From Pseudomonadota bacterium (GTDB lineage Bacteria; Pseudomonadota; Gammaproteobacteria; Burkholderiales; Burkholderiaceae_B), in contig JAEYVD010000363.1 of the NCBI GenBank assembly GCA_023432075.1, positions 1 through 6,461 of the forward strand: a stretch of 6,461 nt of DNA, read 5' to 3'. The notes under the pieces were generated by a model. The model ran no database searches. It saw only the letters and a program-made list of their open reading frames with translations, and had not been told where the DNA came from. The translations under genes were made by a program, and so were the position numbers. Shown in pieces: positions 1-6,190 of the stretch (positions within the stretch are counted from its first letter, which is position 1; every line of letters begins with the position of its first letter).

Positions 1-602
1 TTCGGCGTCTCGCCGACGCACGAAATGAACTGGCGATGCGAGCCGGGCACCAGCATCAGCGGGCCGTTGCACTCGTTGTTGTCGGTCAGCAGCACCGAGC
101 AGCTGAGCGCGCGCATCGACGGCATGCCGTCCTCGACGTGCCAGGTCTCGAAGTCGGAATGCCAGTAGAACTCCTTGCCCTTGAAGCCCGGCTTCATGTT
201 GGCGCGCGACTGGTGGATGTAGACCTCGGAACCGAGAATCTGACGCGCCACGTTGACCAGGCGCGGATCCCGCACCAGGCGGGCCAGCATGGGATTGAGC
301 ACGTGCACCAGGAAGATGGAACGCACGGCGTTGCTGCCCGGCTCGGTGATGGCCTCTTCGCGGCGCACAATGGACGGGTCGCGCGTCATGCGCTCGACCT
401 CGGCCGACAGCGCACGCACTTCGGCCTCCGAGAACAGGTCTTCCAGCAGCAGGAAACCGTCGCGGTCGTACTGGCCCACCTGCTCGGTGGTCAGCGCGCT
501 GGCGTACTTGCCGTCTTCATAGACAACGGGGTCCTGGCGGGAAATGATGGCGGAACTGCGATCCGTACGGGAGGCGTACGGATCCTGCGCGGGTGAGATC
601 AT
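1..602 (-). CDS. ectD: Ectoine 5-hydroxylase (ectoine dioxygenase), N-terminal 200 residues
   Basis: EctD is an Fe(II)/2-oxoglutarate-dependent dioxygenase that turns ectoine into 5-hydroxyectoine in the cytoplasm. I translated the minus strand from ATG at 602-600; the frame stays open to the left edge, giving 200 residues of a protein usually near 300. The family signature FYWHSDFETWHVEDGMP is present. Its HxD iron ligands fall at H148 and D150, close to the H146/D148 known for the Virgibacillus salexigens enzyme. The distal histidine ligand lies outside the window. The start is set by a full AAGGAGGT ribosome binding site at 614-607, five bases from the ATG. Another ATG at 606-604 is out of frame and too close to that site. 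The gene begins 14 bases after the ectC stop, so it is the last visible operon gene. Truncation is by the window only. Confidence 0.96.
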   Translation of the reverse strand, partial: MISPAQDPYASRTDRSSAIISRQDPVVYEDGKYASALTTEQVGQYDRDGFLLLEDLFSEAEVRALSAEVERMTRDPSIVRREEAITEPGSNAVRSIFLVHVLNPMLARLVRDPRLVNVARQILGSEVYIHQSRANMKPGFKGKEFYWHSDFETWHVEDGMPSMRALSCSVLLTDNNECNGPLMLVPGSHRQFISCVGETP

Positions 603-614
603 GCATACCTCCTT
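560..614 (-). promoter_or_regulatory. ectD ribosome binding site with downstream hairpin carrying an anti-Shine-Dalgarno loop
   Basis: Read as mRNA, AAGGAGGU (614-607) precedes the ectD ATG. Eighteen bases after the start of that ATG comes a perfect 10-bp inverted repeat, GAUCCGUACG (584-575) and CGUACGGAUC (569-560). Its 5-base loop is CCUCC (574-570), which is the exact complement of GGAGG at 612-608. The loop could therefore pair with the ribosome binding site, or the stem could form alone and leave the site free. The repeat and the complementarity are seen directly; a regulatory role is inference. It lies in codons 7-15, a part of EctD that is poorly conserved, so the RNA could be constrained independently of the protein. 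Confidence 0.5.
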
Positions 615-616
615 GT

Positions 617-1015
617 TCAGGCCGCGACCGCATCGGGTAGCGCGTAGACACCTTCCTTGTCATGCACTTCCTGGCCGGTCAGCGGCGGGTTGAAGACGCA
701 GATGACGCGCAGCGGCTCCTTGCCGCCGCACAGCCAGTGCTCGTCGTGTTCGTTCAGGGCGTAGACCACGCCGGGGCCCAGGTCATACTTCTTGCCGTCG
801 GCAATGGTCTCGATAGAACCGTCGCCCTCGATGCACCACACGGCCTCGAGGTGGTTCTTATAGTGAATGTGCGTGCGGCCGCCCGGGAAAATGGTGGTCT
901 CATGGAACGAGAATCCCATGCCATCCTTCTTCAGCAGCACGCGGCGGCTGACCCAGGTGTCGGTACGGACTTCGTCGGCGGTGCCGATCACATCTTTGAC
1001 ATTACGTACGATCAT
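617..1015 (-). CDS. ectC: L-ectoine synthase
   Basis: EctC is a cupin-fold, metal-dependent enzyme that cyclises N-gamma-acetyl-2,4-diaminobutyrate to ectoine with loss of water, the last step of ectoine synthesis. The 132-residue product is the usual family length. The residues known to hold the iron in the Paenibacillus lautus enzyme are all at the expected places: E57 (in HLEAVW), Y85 (in VVYALN) and H93 (in HDEHWL). The cupin stretch PGGRTHIHYKNHLE at 44-57 is clear. The start ATG (1015-1013) overlaps the ectB stop as ATGA, and a GGAGG about nine bases upstream (near 1028-1024) supports it. Translational coupling to ectB is likely. Nothing about the gene looks damaged. Confidence 0.98.
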   Translation of the reverse strand: MIVRNVKDVIGTADEVRTDTWVSRRVLLKKDGMGFSFHETTIFPGGRTHIHYKNHLEAVWCIEGDGSIETIADGKKYDLGPGVVYALNEHDEHWLCGGKEPLRVICVFNPPLTGQEVHDKEGVYALPDAVAA

Positions 1016-2319
1016 TGACGTTTTCCTCCAAATTTCAGGATGCGGGCGGACTGCCCCTCATCGGCCAACGCTTCGGCCACGCTGGCCTCGATCAGATCCA
1101 GGCCCTTGGCCAGCAGCTCTTCCTCGATCGTCAGCGCGGGCAGCAGCTTGAGCACTTCATCGTGCGCACCCGACGTTTCGATCACGACGCCCTTCTTGAA
1201 GGCGCACTGGGCGATGCGGTTGGACAGCGCCGGATTGCCGTTGGAAACCAGACCCTGGATCAGGCCGCGGCCGCGCGCGGACAGGCCGGCGTTGGGGTAG
1301 CTGTGCACCAGGTTTTCCAGCCAGTCGCCCACCAGGCGTTCCTTGCGCTGGATGTCAGCGGTGAACGCGGCGTTGGTCCAGTAGGTTTCCAGCGCTTGGG
1401 TGGCGGTGACGAACGCGAGGTTGTTGCCGCGGAAGGTGCCGCTGTGCGCGCCGGGCTTCCAGATGTCCAGCTCGGGCTTCATCAGCACCAGCGACATCGG
1501 CAGGCCGAAACCGGATAGCGACTTGGACAGCGTGATGATGTCCGGACGGATGCCAGCGGTCTCGAAGCTGAAGAACGTGCCGGTACGGCCGCAGCCGACC
1601 TGGATATCGTCCACGATCAGCAGCATGTCGTGGCGCTTGCACAGCTTTTCCAGTTCCTTGAGCCAGCGCAGCGTGGCCACGTTGACGCCGCCTTCGCCCT
1701 GCACCGTTTCCACGATGACGGCGGCCGGCTTGTCCATGCCGCTGCTCGGGTCTTCCAGCATGCGTTCCATGTAGGCCATGGTGTCCACGTCCGGACCGAA
1801 GTATCCGTCGTAGGGCATGAACGTCGTGTTGCCCAGCGCGTAGCCGGCGGCGTCACGGAACTTCATGTTGGCGGTCGCGGCAAGCGAGCCGCCGCTCACG
1901 CCGTGAAAACCGTGCGTGAACGAGATCACGTTGGGACGGCCCTTGACCTGGCGCGCGATCTTCAGCGCGGCTTCGACGGCATTGGTGCCGGTCGGACCGG
2001 TGAATTGCAGCGTGTACTGCCAGTTGCGCGGCTTGAGCAGCACGCGATCCACCGTCTCCAGGAAACGCTTCTTCGCACTGGTGGCCATGTCCAGGCCGTG
2101 GACGACACCGTCCGCCTGCACATACTCCAGCAGCTTTTCCTTGAGAACAGGATTGTTGTGGCCGTAGTTCAGCGTGCCTGCGCCGCTGAAGAAGTCGATG
2201 TATTCGGCGCCATCCTCATCGATGAGCGTCGAGCCCCGGGCCTGATTGAATATCACGGGAAACGACCGGATGTAGCCCCGCACCTCAGACTCCATACGGT
2301 CAAAGATCTTCAAGTCCAT
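1012..2319 (-). CDS. ectB: L-2,4-diaminobutyrate transaminase (diaminobutyrate--2-oxoglutarate aminotransferase)
   Basis: EctB is a class III PLP-dependent aminotransferase. It moves an amino group from glutamate to L-aspartate-4-semialdehyde, giving 2,4-diaminobutyrate and committing carbon to ectoine. At 435 residues it is of normal or slightly long length. Visible landmarks are TGPTGTNAVEAALK at 107-120 (cofactor phosphate loop), THGFHG at 135-140, VDDIQVGCGRTG at 236-247 with D237 for the pyridine nitrogen, and ITLSKSLSGFGLP at 262-274 with K266 as the expected Schiff-base lysine. The N-terminal pattern (FDRMESEVRGYIRSFP) is typical of EctB and separates it from general omega-transaminases. 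The ATG at 2319-2317 has a strong GGGAGG nine to ten bases upstream. It is separated from ectA by 123 bases and overlaps ectC by four. Confidence 0.97.
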   Translation of the reverse strand: MDLKIFDRMESEVRGYIRSFPVIFNQARGSTLIDEDGAEYIDFFSGAGTLNYGHNNPVLKEKLLEYVQADGVVHGLDMATSAKKRFLETVDRVLLKPRNWQYTLQFTGPTGTNAVEAALKIARQVKGRPNVISFTHGFHGVSGGSLAATANMKFRDAAGYALGNTTFMPYDGYFGPDVDTMAYMERMLEDPSSGMDKPAAVIVETVQGEGGVNVATLRWLKELEKLCKRHDMLLIVDDIQVGCGRTGTFFSFETAGIRPDIITLSKSLSGFGLPMSLVLMKPELDIWKPGAHSGTFRGNNLAFVTATQALETYWTNAAFTADIQRKERLVGDWLENLVHSYPNAGLSARGRGLIQGLVSNGNPALSNRIAQCAFKKGVVIETSGAHDEVLKLLPALTIEEELLAKGLDLIEASVAEALADEGQSARILKFGGKRQ

Positions 2320-2368
2320 GATTAATCCTCCCTTTTCATCTCATAAATTGACGGACGGCCTGATCCAC

Positions 2369-2391
2369 CCGGGTGCGGCAAGCGCACCCGG
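2369..2391 (-). repeat. Strong hairpin in the ectA-ectB gap
   Basis: A perfect 9-bp GC-rich inverted repeat, CCGGGTGCG (2369-2377) and CGCACCCGG (2383-2391), is separated by five bases. It sits in the only sizeable gap of the operon, 50 bases before ectB. In the operon's direction no T-run follows it, so it is unlikely to be a complete intrinsic terminator. It could set a partial stop, protect mRNA ends or mark a processing site. A looser outer pairing is possible between GGCCTGA (2357-2363) and TCAGGCC (2426-2432), which would enclose this stem. No convincing internal promoter for ectB was seen in the gap. Confidence 0.6.
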
Positions 2392-2442
2392 ACAGCAGAA
2401 TCGTCCCGGTAAACCGATAAGACCGTCAGGCCTGTACCACCC

Positions 2443-3003
2443 CTACGGGGATGGCAAGGCGAACGGGCCTATCCTCAAGAGCATCTCGTCGTCGTGATCC
2501 GCGCCGCCGAACAATTGCCGGTCGAAGAACGGCTGTTCGGAAACGTGGGCGCCCACCTCGGCGGCCAAGCCGGCAAAGGTGCGGCGCGAAGCCTGGTTGT
2601 CAGGCCCCACCGTGGTTTCAAGATAGCGGACATGCGCCAGGCTCTTGCGCTGCAAGAGTTCCCGGAGCATGGCGCGGCCAAGGCGTTGGCCGCGAGCGCG
2701 GGCGTGCACCGCAACCTGCCAGACGAACAGGACGTCAGGGCGGGACGGGTCCACATAGGCGGAAATAAAACCGTTGATACGTCCTCCGGCGCTTTCAGCC
2801 AGGACGCAGGTGTCGCGAAAGTGCTCGCACAGGAGCAGGTACGCGTAGAGGGAATTCAGGTCGAGTGGCGGGCACTCGGAAATGAGGCGGTGGATCGCGG
2901 CGCCGTCTTTGCGGTCGGGCAGACGCATGGTATGGGTCTGCGCGCTGACCGCCGGCGCCACGGCACTTGAGAGTGTGGGGGTGTCCAGTTCGTTTTTCTT
3001 CAT
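2443..3003 (-). CDS. ectA: L-2,4-diaminobutyrate N-gamma-acetyltransferase
   Basis: EctA is a GNAT-fold enzyme that transfers acetyl from acetyl-CoA to 2,4-diaminobutyrate, giving N-gamma-acetyldiaminobutyrate for EctC. The product has 186 residues. The EctA substrate signature [14 protein letters not shown] is at 45-58. The CoA-binding motif runs from VWQVAV (94-99) into [13 protein letters not shown] (101-113), and [12 protein letters not shown] at 128-139 is the typical C-terminal GNAT part. The first 25 or so residues are a polar, weakly conserved tail, as in other EctA proteins. The ATG overlaps the ectR stop as ATGA and has only a weak ribosome site (GGGAAT), so translation probably depends on coupling to ectR. 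M26 is an alternative start, but the long tail and the overlap favour the first ATG. Confidence 0.96.
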   Translation of the reverse strand: MKKNELDTPTLSSAVAPAVSAQTHTMRLPDRKDGAAIHRLISECPPLDLNSLYAYLLLCEHFRDTCVLAESAGGRINGFISAYVDPSRPDVLFVWQVAVHARARGQRLGRAMLRELLQRKSLAHVRYLETTVGPDNQASRRTFAGLAAEVGAHVSEQPFFDRQLFGGADHDDEMLLRIGPFALPSP

Positions 3004-3548
3004 GCGACGATTCCCGATTCTGGTGGTGCCCCGCCCGTGGGCACTTCTAGGATGGGCGACGACACGTCTCCATGCGTGTCGACTGCGGCCTGACCATCCT
3101 GTTCCATGAGCGTCACGATGCGCTCCAGGGACAGGGTGATGGTGGCCTGTTCCAATTCCGGCAAGGCATTGAGCGCGTCAGCCAGATGCTTTTGCAGCGG
3201 CGACGGCGCGCCTTGCGCCAATTCACGTCCCGCCTCCGTGGCGGTGACAAATACGATGCGGCGGTCTTCACGGCCCCGCTCGCGGCGGATCAGCGCCTTG
3301 TCTTCCAGCCGATCCAGGATGCCGACCACCGTGCTGGGGCTGACGTGCATCTCGCGGCTGATCGCCGTGGCCGTCATGGGGCCGTTGGCGATCACGGTGC
3401 GCAGGCACATCAGCTGCGGGGCAGTAATGTGGCTGACCGCGGACAACTGTCGCGAATGCAGCGCGATCGAACGCGTGATGCGGCGCAGGGCTCGCAAAAT
3501 GCGCAGGTCGTACTGCTGAGATGTTTCGGATTTCGCGGCGTCGGTCAT
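3000..3548 (-). CDS. ectR: MarR-family transcriptional regulator, probable EctR of the ectoine operon
   Basis: This is a MarR-type winged-helix DNA-binding protein, the family to which EctR repressors of ectoine genes belong. Counting from the chosen ATG (3548), 182 residues result. An N-terminal dimerisation helix covers about 13-40, the recognition helix region [18 protein letters not shown] is at 70-87, and the wing [14 protein letters not shown] at 89-102 has the family's DRR. A C-terminal tail of about 30 residues is low in structure. The frame stays open upstream to a TTG at 3614, but that TTG is part of the promoter's -35 box. ATG 3575 would leave a leader of about four bases, so ATG 3548 is preferred; neither has a good ribosome site. 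It is the first gene of the operon and is fused to ectA by ATGA, which suggests autoregulation. Family certain; the EctR role is inferred from context. Confidence 0.88.
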   Translation of the reverse strand: MTDAAKSETSQQYDLRILRALRRITRSIALHSRQLSAVSHITAPQLMCLRTVIANGPMTATAISREMHVSPSTVVGILDRLEDKALIRRERGREDRRIVFVTATEAGRELAQGAPSPLQKHLADALNALPELEQATITLSLERIVTLMEQDGQAAVDTHGDVSSPILEVPTGGAPPESGIVA

Positions 3549-3570
3549 GGTTGCGGGTGGTTCGGACAAA

Positions 3571-3590
3571 ATCATTTCTACACGAATGAT
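3571..3590. promoter_or_regulatory. Candidate EctR operator (20-bp interrupted palindrome)
   Basis: ATCATT (3571-3576) and AATGAT (3585-3590) form perfect 6-bp arms around an 8-bp spacer. MarR-family dimers usually bind palindromes of about this size. The site covers most of the -10 box and the predicted transcription start of the ectR promoter, the position expected for a repressor that blocks RNA polymerase. The palindrome is seen; the binding protein is inferred from the adjacent gene. Confidence 0.55.
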
Positions 3591-3614
3591 ATGCGCCCGA
3601 TTTATTCGAGTCAA
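3586..3614 (-). promoter_or_regulatory. Predicted sigma-70 promoter of ectR-ectABCD
   Basis: On the minus strand, TTGACT (3614-3609, 5 of 6 to consensus) and TATCAT (3591-3586, 5 of 6) are spaced by exactly 17 bases, the optimum. An AT-rich TTTTTGT lies just upstream of the -35. Transcription would start near 3579. The only ATGs that follow are at 3575 and 3548, so this promoter also rules out the longer ectR reading that begins at the TTG. Confidence 0.75.
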
Positions 3615-3751
3615 ACAAAAACCCCGGCACGATGTAAATAAATGAACGCTGATTTGGCGAGGATGACGGCACTATGACTGGACTTGCCGCGCGGCGGATC
3701 CAGCATGGATGCGGCTGTGCGCGGGGTGGCGCCTAGGTCTTACCCGGATAA

Positions 3752-3796
3752 AAAACATATGTTTTGTTCATGATGTTTTATTTATCATATGTTTTT
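3752..3796. promoter_or_regulatory. AT-rich repeat block before the RpiR-family gene, probable regulator binding sites
   Basis: Within GC-rich DNA this short block is strongly AT-rich. It holds a perfect 14-bp palindrome, AAAACATATGTTTT (3752-3765). CATATGTTTT recurs at 3786-3795, exactly 30 bp (about three helical turns) from its first copy at 3756. A third ATGTTTT lies between them at 3773-3779. A TATCAT at 3783-3788 could serve as a -10 for the plus-strand gene, but I see no good -35 at proper spacing. Repeated sites on the same helix face fit binding by a multimeric regulator, possibly the RpiR protein itself. Repeats are seen; function is inferred. Confidence 0.5.
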
Positions 3797-3820
3797 ACCT
3801 CACCGGTCTACGCCGCACTC

Positions 3821-4783
3821 ATGCCCTTGCCCCCTTCCCTCCTCGCCGCCCTTCAGGAAAAGCTGGAACAACTGCCGCCCGAATTGCAGCGGGCCGCGCA
3901 GTGGGTGGCGGCCAATCCCGCCCAGGTGGGGCTTTGGTCGATGCGCCGGCAAGCGCAGGCGCTGGGCGTGGCGCCGGCCACGATGTTGCGATTGGCCCGC
4001 GCGGTGGGCTATGCCAGTTACAAGGATTTCCGCCAGCCGTTCCAGGACACGCTGGCGGGGCGCGGCGAGCCGGGAATGCGCGATCGCGCCGCCGCCTTGC
4101 AGGCCGCGTCAAGCGATGTCACCGAACCTGGCCCGGACACGTTGACCGACCTGCAAGTCCAAGCCCTGTCGTCGGTATGCTCACTGAATTCGACGCAAGC
4201 GTTCGACGCGGCGGTGCAGACCCTGCTGAACGCGCATCAGGTCGGCTTTCTGGGCACGCGCTCGGCCTTCGGCATCGCATTCCAGATGCGTTACGCCTAT
4301 CAGCTCGTGCGCCGCAACAGCGTCCTTATAGACGGGCTGGGCGGCGCGCCCGCCGAGCAGGCTGACAATCTGGGCGCGGGCGACGCGCTGATCGTCATCT
4401 CGCAGGCGCCCTATTCCACCGCCACCGTCCAGCTCGCGCGCCTGGCTGCCCAGCGCGGCGTGGCGCTGGTGGCGCTGACCGACGATCCGCTTTCGCCGCT
4501 TGCGCTGGACGCCCGGCACATCCTGCGCTTTGCCCCGACCGACCGCGAGGGGGTACAGGCGCAGCCAGCGCGCCAGGGACCGGGCTCGTTCTTTCACACG
4601 ACGGCCGGACTGCTCGGGCTGGCCGAACACCTGATCGCCCGTCTGACGGCACGCGGGGGTCAAGCCGTGCTGGACCGGCTGGCCGAGGTGGAGCAGCGCC
4701 TGCGGGCCGACAACGTTTACTGGACCGGCGCCCCCGCGCGCCGCCAAGGCCAGGCCTTCGGGCCGGCTACCCCCTCAACCTGA
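3821..4783 (+). CDS. MurR/RpiR-family transcriptional regulator (HTH plus SIS domain)
   Basis: RpiR-type regulators join an N-terminal helix-turn-helix domain to a sugar-isomerase (SIS) ligand-binding domain and usually control a neighbouring catabolic gene. From ATG 3821 the product has 320 residues. The HTH domain covers about 4-78, with MRRQAQALGVAPATMLRLARAVGY at 41-64 (split here as MRRQAQALGV then APATMLRLARAVGY) as the DNA-contacting part. The SIS domain covers about 128-278, with VGFLGTRSAF at 141-150 and DALIVISQAPYSTATV at 188-203. The frame is open back to ATG 3764, but the extra 19 residues are hydrophobic, unlike the family, and are encoded by the AT-rich repeat block. ATG 3821 is therefore preferred although it lacks a clear ribosome site. 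The aminotransferase gene follows after 17 bases and is the likely target. The ligand is unknown. Confidence 0.9.
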   Translation: MPLPPSLLAALQEKLEQLPPELQRAAQWVAANPAQVGLWSMRRQAQALGVAPATMLRLARAVGYASYKDFRQPFQDTLAGRGEPGMRDRAAALQAASSDVTEPGPDTLTDLQVQALSSVCSLNSTQAFDAAVQTLLNAHQVGFLGTRSAFGIAFQMRYAYQLVRRNSVLIDGLGGAPAEQADNLGAGDALIVISQAPYSTATVQLARLAAQRGVALVALTDDPLSPLALDARHILRFAPTDREGVQAQPARQGPGSFFHTTAGLLGLAEHLIARLTARGGQAVLDRLAEVEQRLRADNVYWTGAPARRQGQAFGPATPST

Positions 4784-4800
4784 CCCAGGAACTTCGCAGC

Positions 4801-6141
4801 ATGAGCCAAACGCACGTCCTGCATCGCTCCCTCCGACATACCCCTGCCGTCGCCGTGCGCGGCCAGGGCGTCTGGATCCATGACAGCGCCGGCCGCGCGT
4901 ATCTTGACGGGTCCGGCGGCGCGGCAGTGTCGTGCCTGGGGCACAACCACCCCGACGTCCAGGCCGCGCTGCACGCGCAGGTGGACGCGCTGGCCTATGC
5001 CCACACCAGCTTCTTTACGACCGAGGTCGCGGAAAAGCTGGCGGCCCGGCTCGTGGCCGACGCCCCGGCAGGCACATCGCATGCCTACTTCGTGTCTGGC
5101 GGATCAGAAGCGGTGGAAGCGGCGCTGAAGATGGCGCGCCAGTATTTCGTCGAAATCGGCCAGCCGCAGCGCCGCCACATCATCGCGCGGCGGCAGAGCT
5201 ATCACGGCAATACGCTGGGCGCGCTGGCGGTCGGGGGCAATGCGTGGCGGCGCGCGCAGTTTGCGCCGCTGCTCATCGAGGTCGAACACGTGTCGCCCTG
5301 CTATGCCTATCGCGACCAGCACAGCCGCGAAACCGCCGAGCAGTACGGCGAACGGCTGAGCGAGGAACTGGAAGCGGCCATCCAGCGCCTCGGCCCCGAC
5401 TCGGTGATGGCATTCGTGGCGGAACCCGTGGTGGGCGCCACGTCCGGCGCAGTGACGGCCGTGCCCGGCTATTTCCGCCGGATCCGCGAGGTCTGCGACC
5501 GTCACGGCGTGCTGTTCATCGCCGACGAGGTCATGTGCGGCATGGGCCGGACCGGCACCCTGTATGCCGTCGAACAAGAAGGCGTGACGCCGGATCTCAT
5601 CACCATTGCCAAGGGCCTGGGCGGCGGCTACCAGCCCATCGGCGCGGTCATGGCGCAGCAGCACATCGTGCAGGCCATGCAGCAAGGCAGCGGCTTTTTC
5701 CAGCACGGCCACACCTATCTTGGCCATGCGCTGGCCTGCGCGGCCTCGCTGGCGGTGCAGGACGTGATCCGGCGCGACGGGCTGCTGGAGCGGGTGCGGG
5801 TGATGGGCGCAGGCCTTGCGCAGCGGCTGCAGGAGGCGCTGGGCGACCATCCGCACGTCGGAGATATCCGTGGCCGGGGCCTTTTCATGGGCGTGGAACT
5901 GGTCCGGGACCGCGCCACCAAACAGACCTTCGATCCAGATCTGGCGCTGCATGCGCGGATCAAGCGCGAGGCCATGGCGCGGGGGCTGATGGTCTATCCC
6001 ATGGGCGGCACGATCGATGGCCGCCAGGGCGATCACGTGCTGCTTGCGCCGCCCTTCATCATTTCTGAGGACGAACTGGACCAACTGACCGATCGGCTGA
6101 CCGGCGCCATCGACGCCGCCATCGCGCAGTCGGGCGACTAG
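4801..6141 (+). CDS. Class III PLP-dependent aminotransferase (aspartate aminotransferase family), substrate unknown
   Basis: This fold type I, class III (omega-) transaminase of 446 residues is complete. Landmarks are DGSGGAAVSCLGHNHP at 36-51, the phosphate loop VSGGSEAVEAALK at 98-110, the ring-stacking region RQSYHGNTLG at 131-140, ADEVMCGMGRTG at 241-252 with D242 for the PLP nitrogen, and ITIAKGLGGGYQPIGA at 267-282 with K271 as the expected Schiff-base lysine. C-terminal RGRGLFMGVEL is also typical. Enzymes of this group move an amino group, usually from an amine or a non-alpha amino acid, to pyruvate or 2-oxoglutarate. It is clearly different from the EctB in this window. An AGGA about ten bases before the ATG supports the start. 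It likely shares a transcript with the RpiR-type gene. A role in breakdown of an amine or diaminobutyrate is possible but unsupported by sequence. Confidence 0.93.
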   Translation: MSQTHVLHRSLRHTPAVAVRGQGVWIHDSAGRAYLDGSGGAAVSCLGHNHPDVQAALHAQVDALAYAHTSFFTTEVAEKLAARLVADAPAGTSHAYFVSGGSEAVEAALKMARQYFVEIGQPQRRHIIARRQSYHGNTLGALAVGGNAWRRAQFAPLLIEVEHVSPCYAYRDQHSRETAEQYGERLSEELEAAIQRLGPDSVMAFVAEPVVGATSGAVTAVPGYFRRIREVCDRHGVLFIADEVMCGMGRTGTLYAVEQEGVTPDLITIAKGLGGGYQPIGAVMAQQHIVQAMQQGSGFFQHGHTYLGHALACAASLAVQDVIRRDGLLERVRVMGAGLAQRLQEALGDHPHVGDIRGRGLFMGVELVRDRATKQTFDPDLALHARIKREAMARGLMVYPMGGTIDGRQGDHVLLAPPFIISEDELDQLTDRLTGAIDAAIAQSGD

Positions 6142-6154
6142 ACGCCGGCCGTTG

Positions 6155-6177
6155 AAGCGGGCTCGAAAGACCCGCTT
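6155..6177. terminator. Probable bidirectional terminator between convergent genes
   Basis: AAGCGGG (6155-6161) and CCCGCTT (6171-6177) form a perfect 7-bp stem with a 9-base loop, 13 bases past the aminotransferase stop and 13 bases past the stop of the convergent gene. The T-run is short (TTT on the plus strand), so termination may be moderate. The position between two converging genes is what supports the call. Confidence 0.6.
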
Positions 6178-6190
6178 TGCGCAGGTTCGG

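Noticed and set aside
1630..2325. Plus-strand open frame of 231 codons opposite ectB
   Set aside because: It is antisense to a clear EctB, is rich in His/Arg/Val as GC-rich shadow frames are, and shows no domain.
2437..2454. Imperfect hairpin over the ectA stop codon
   Set aside because: The stem is interrupted by a mismatch and there is no T-run; too weak to call a terminator.
3060..3081. 7-bp inverted repeat CGACACG/CGTGTCG with 8-base spacer in the 3' end of ectR
   Set aside because: It lies inside coding sequence, is short, and has no T-run or match to the ectA start region; not enough to call a regulatory element.
3764..3820. N-terminal extension of the RpiR-type protein that looks like a short hydrophobic or signal-like segment
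   Set aside because: It is encoded by the AT-rich repeat block, is absent from the family and would put a hydrophobic tail on a cytoplasmic DNA-binding protein; ATG 3821 explains the protein better.
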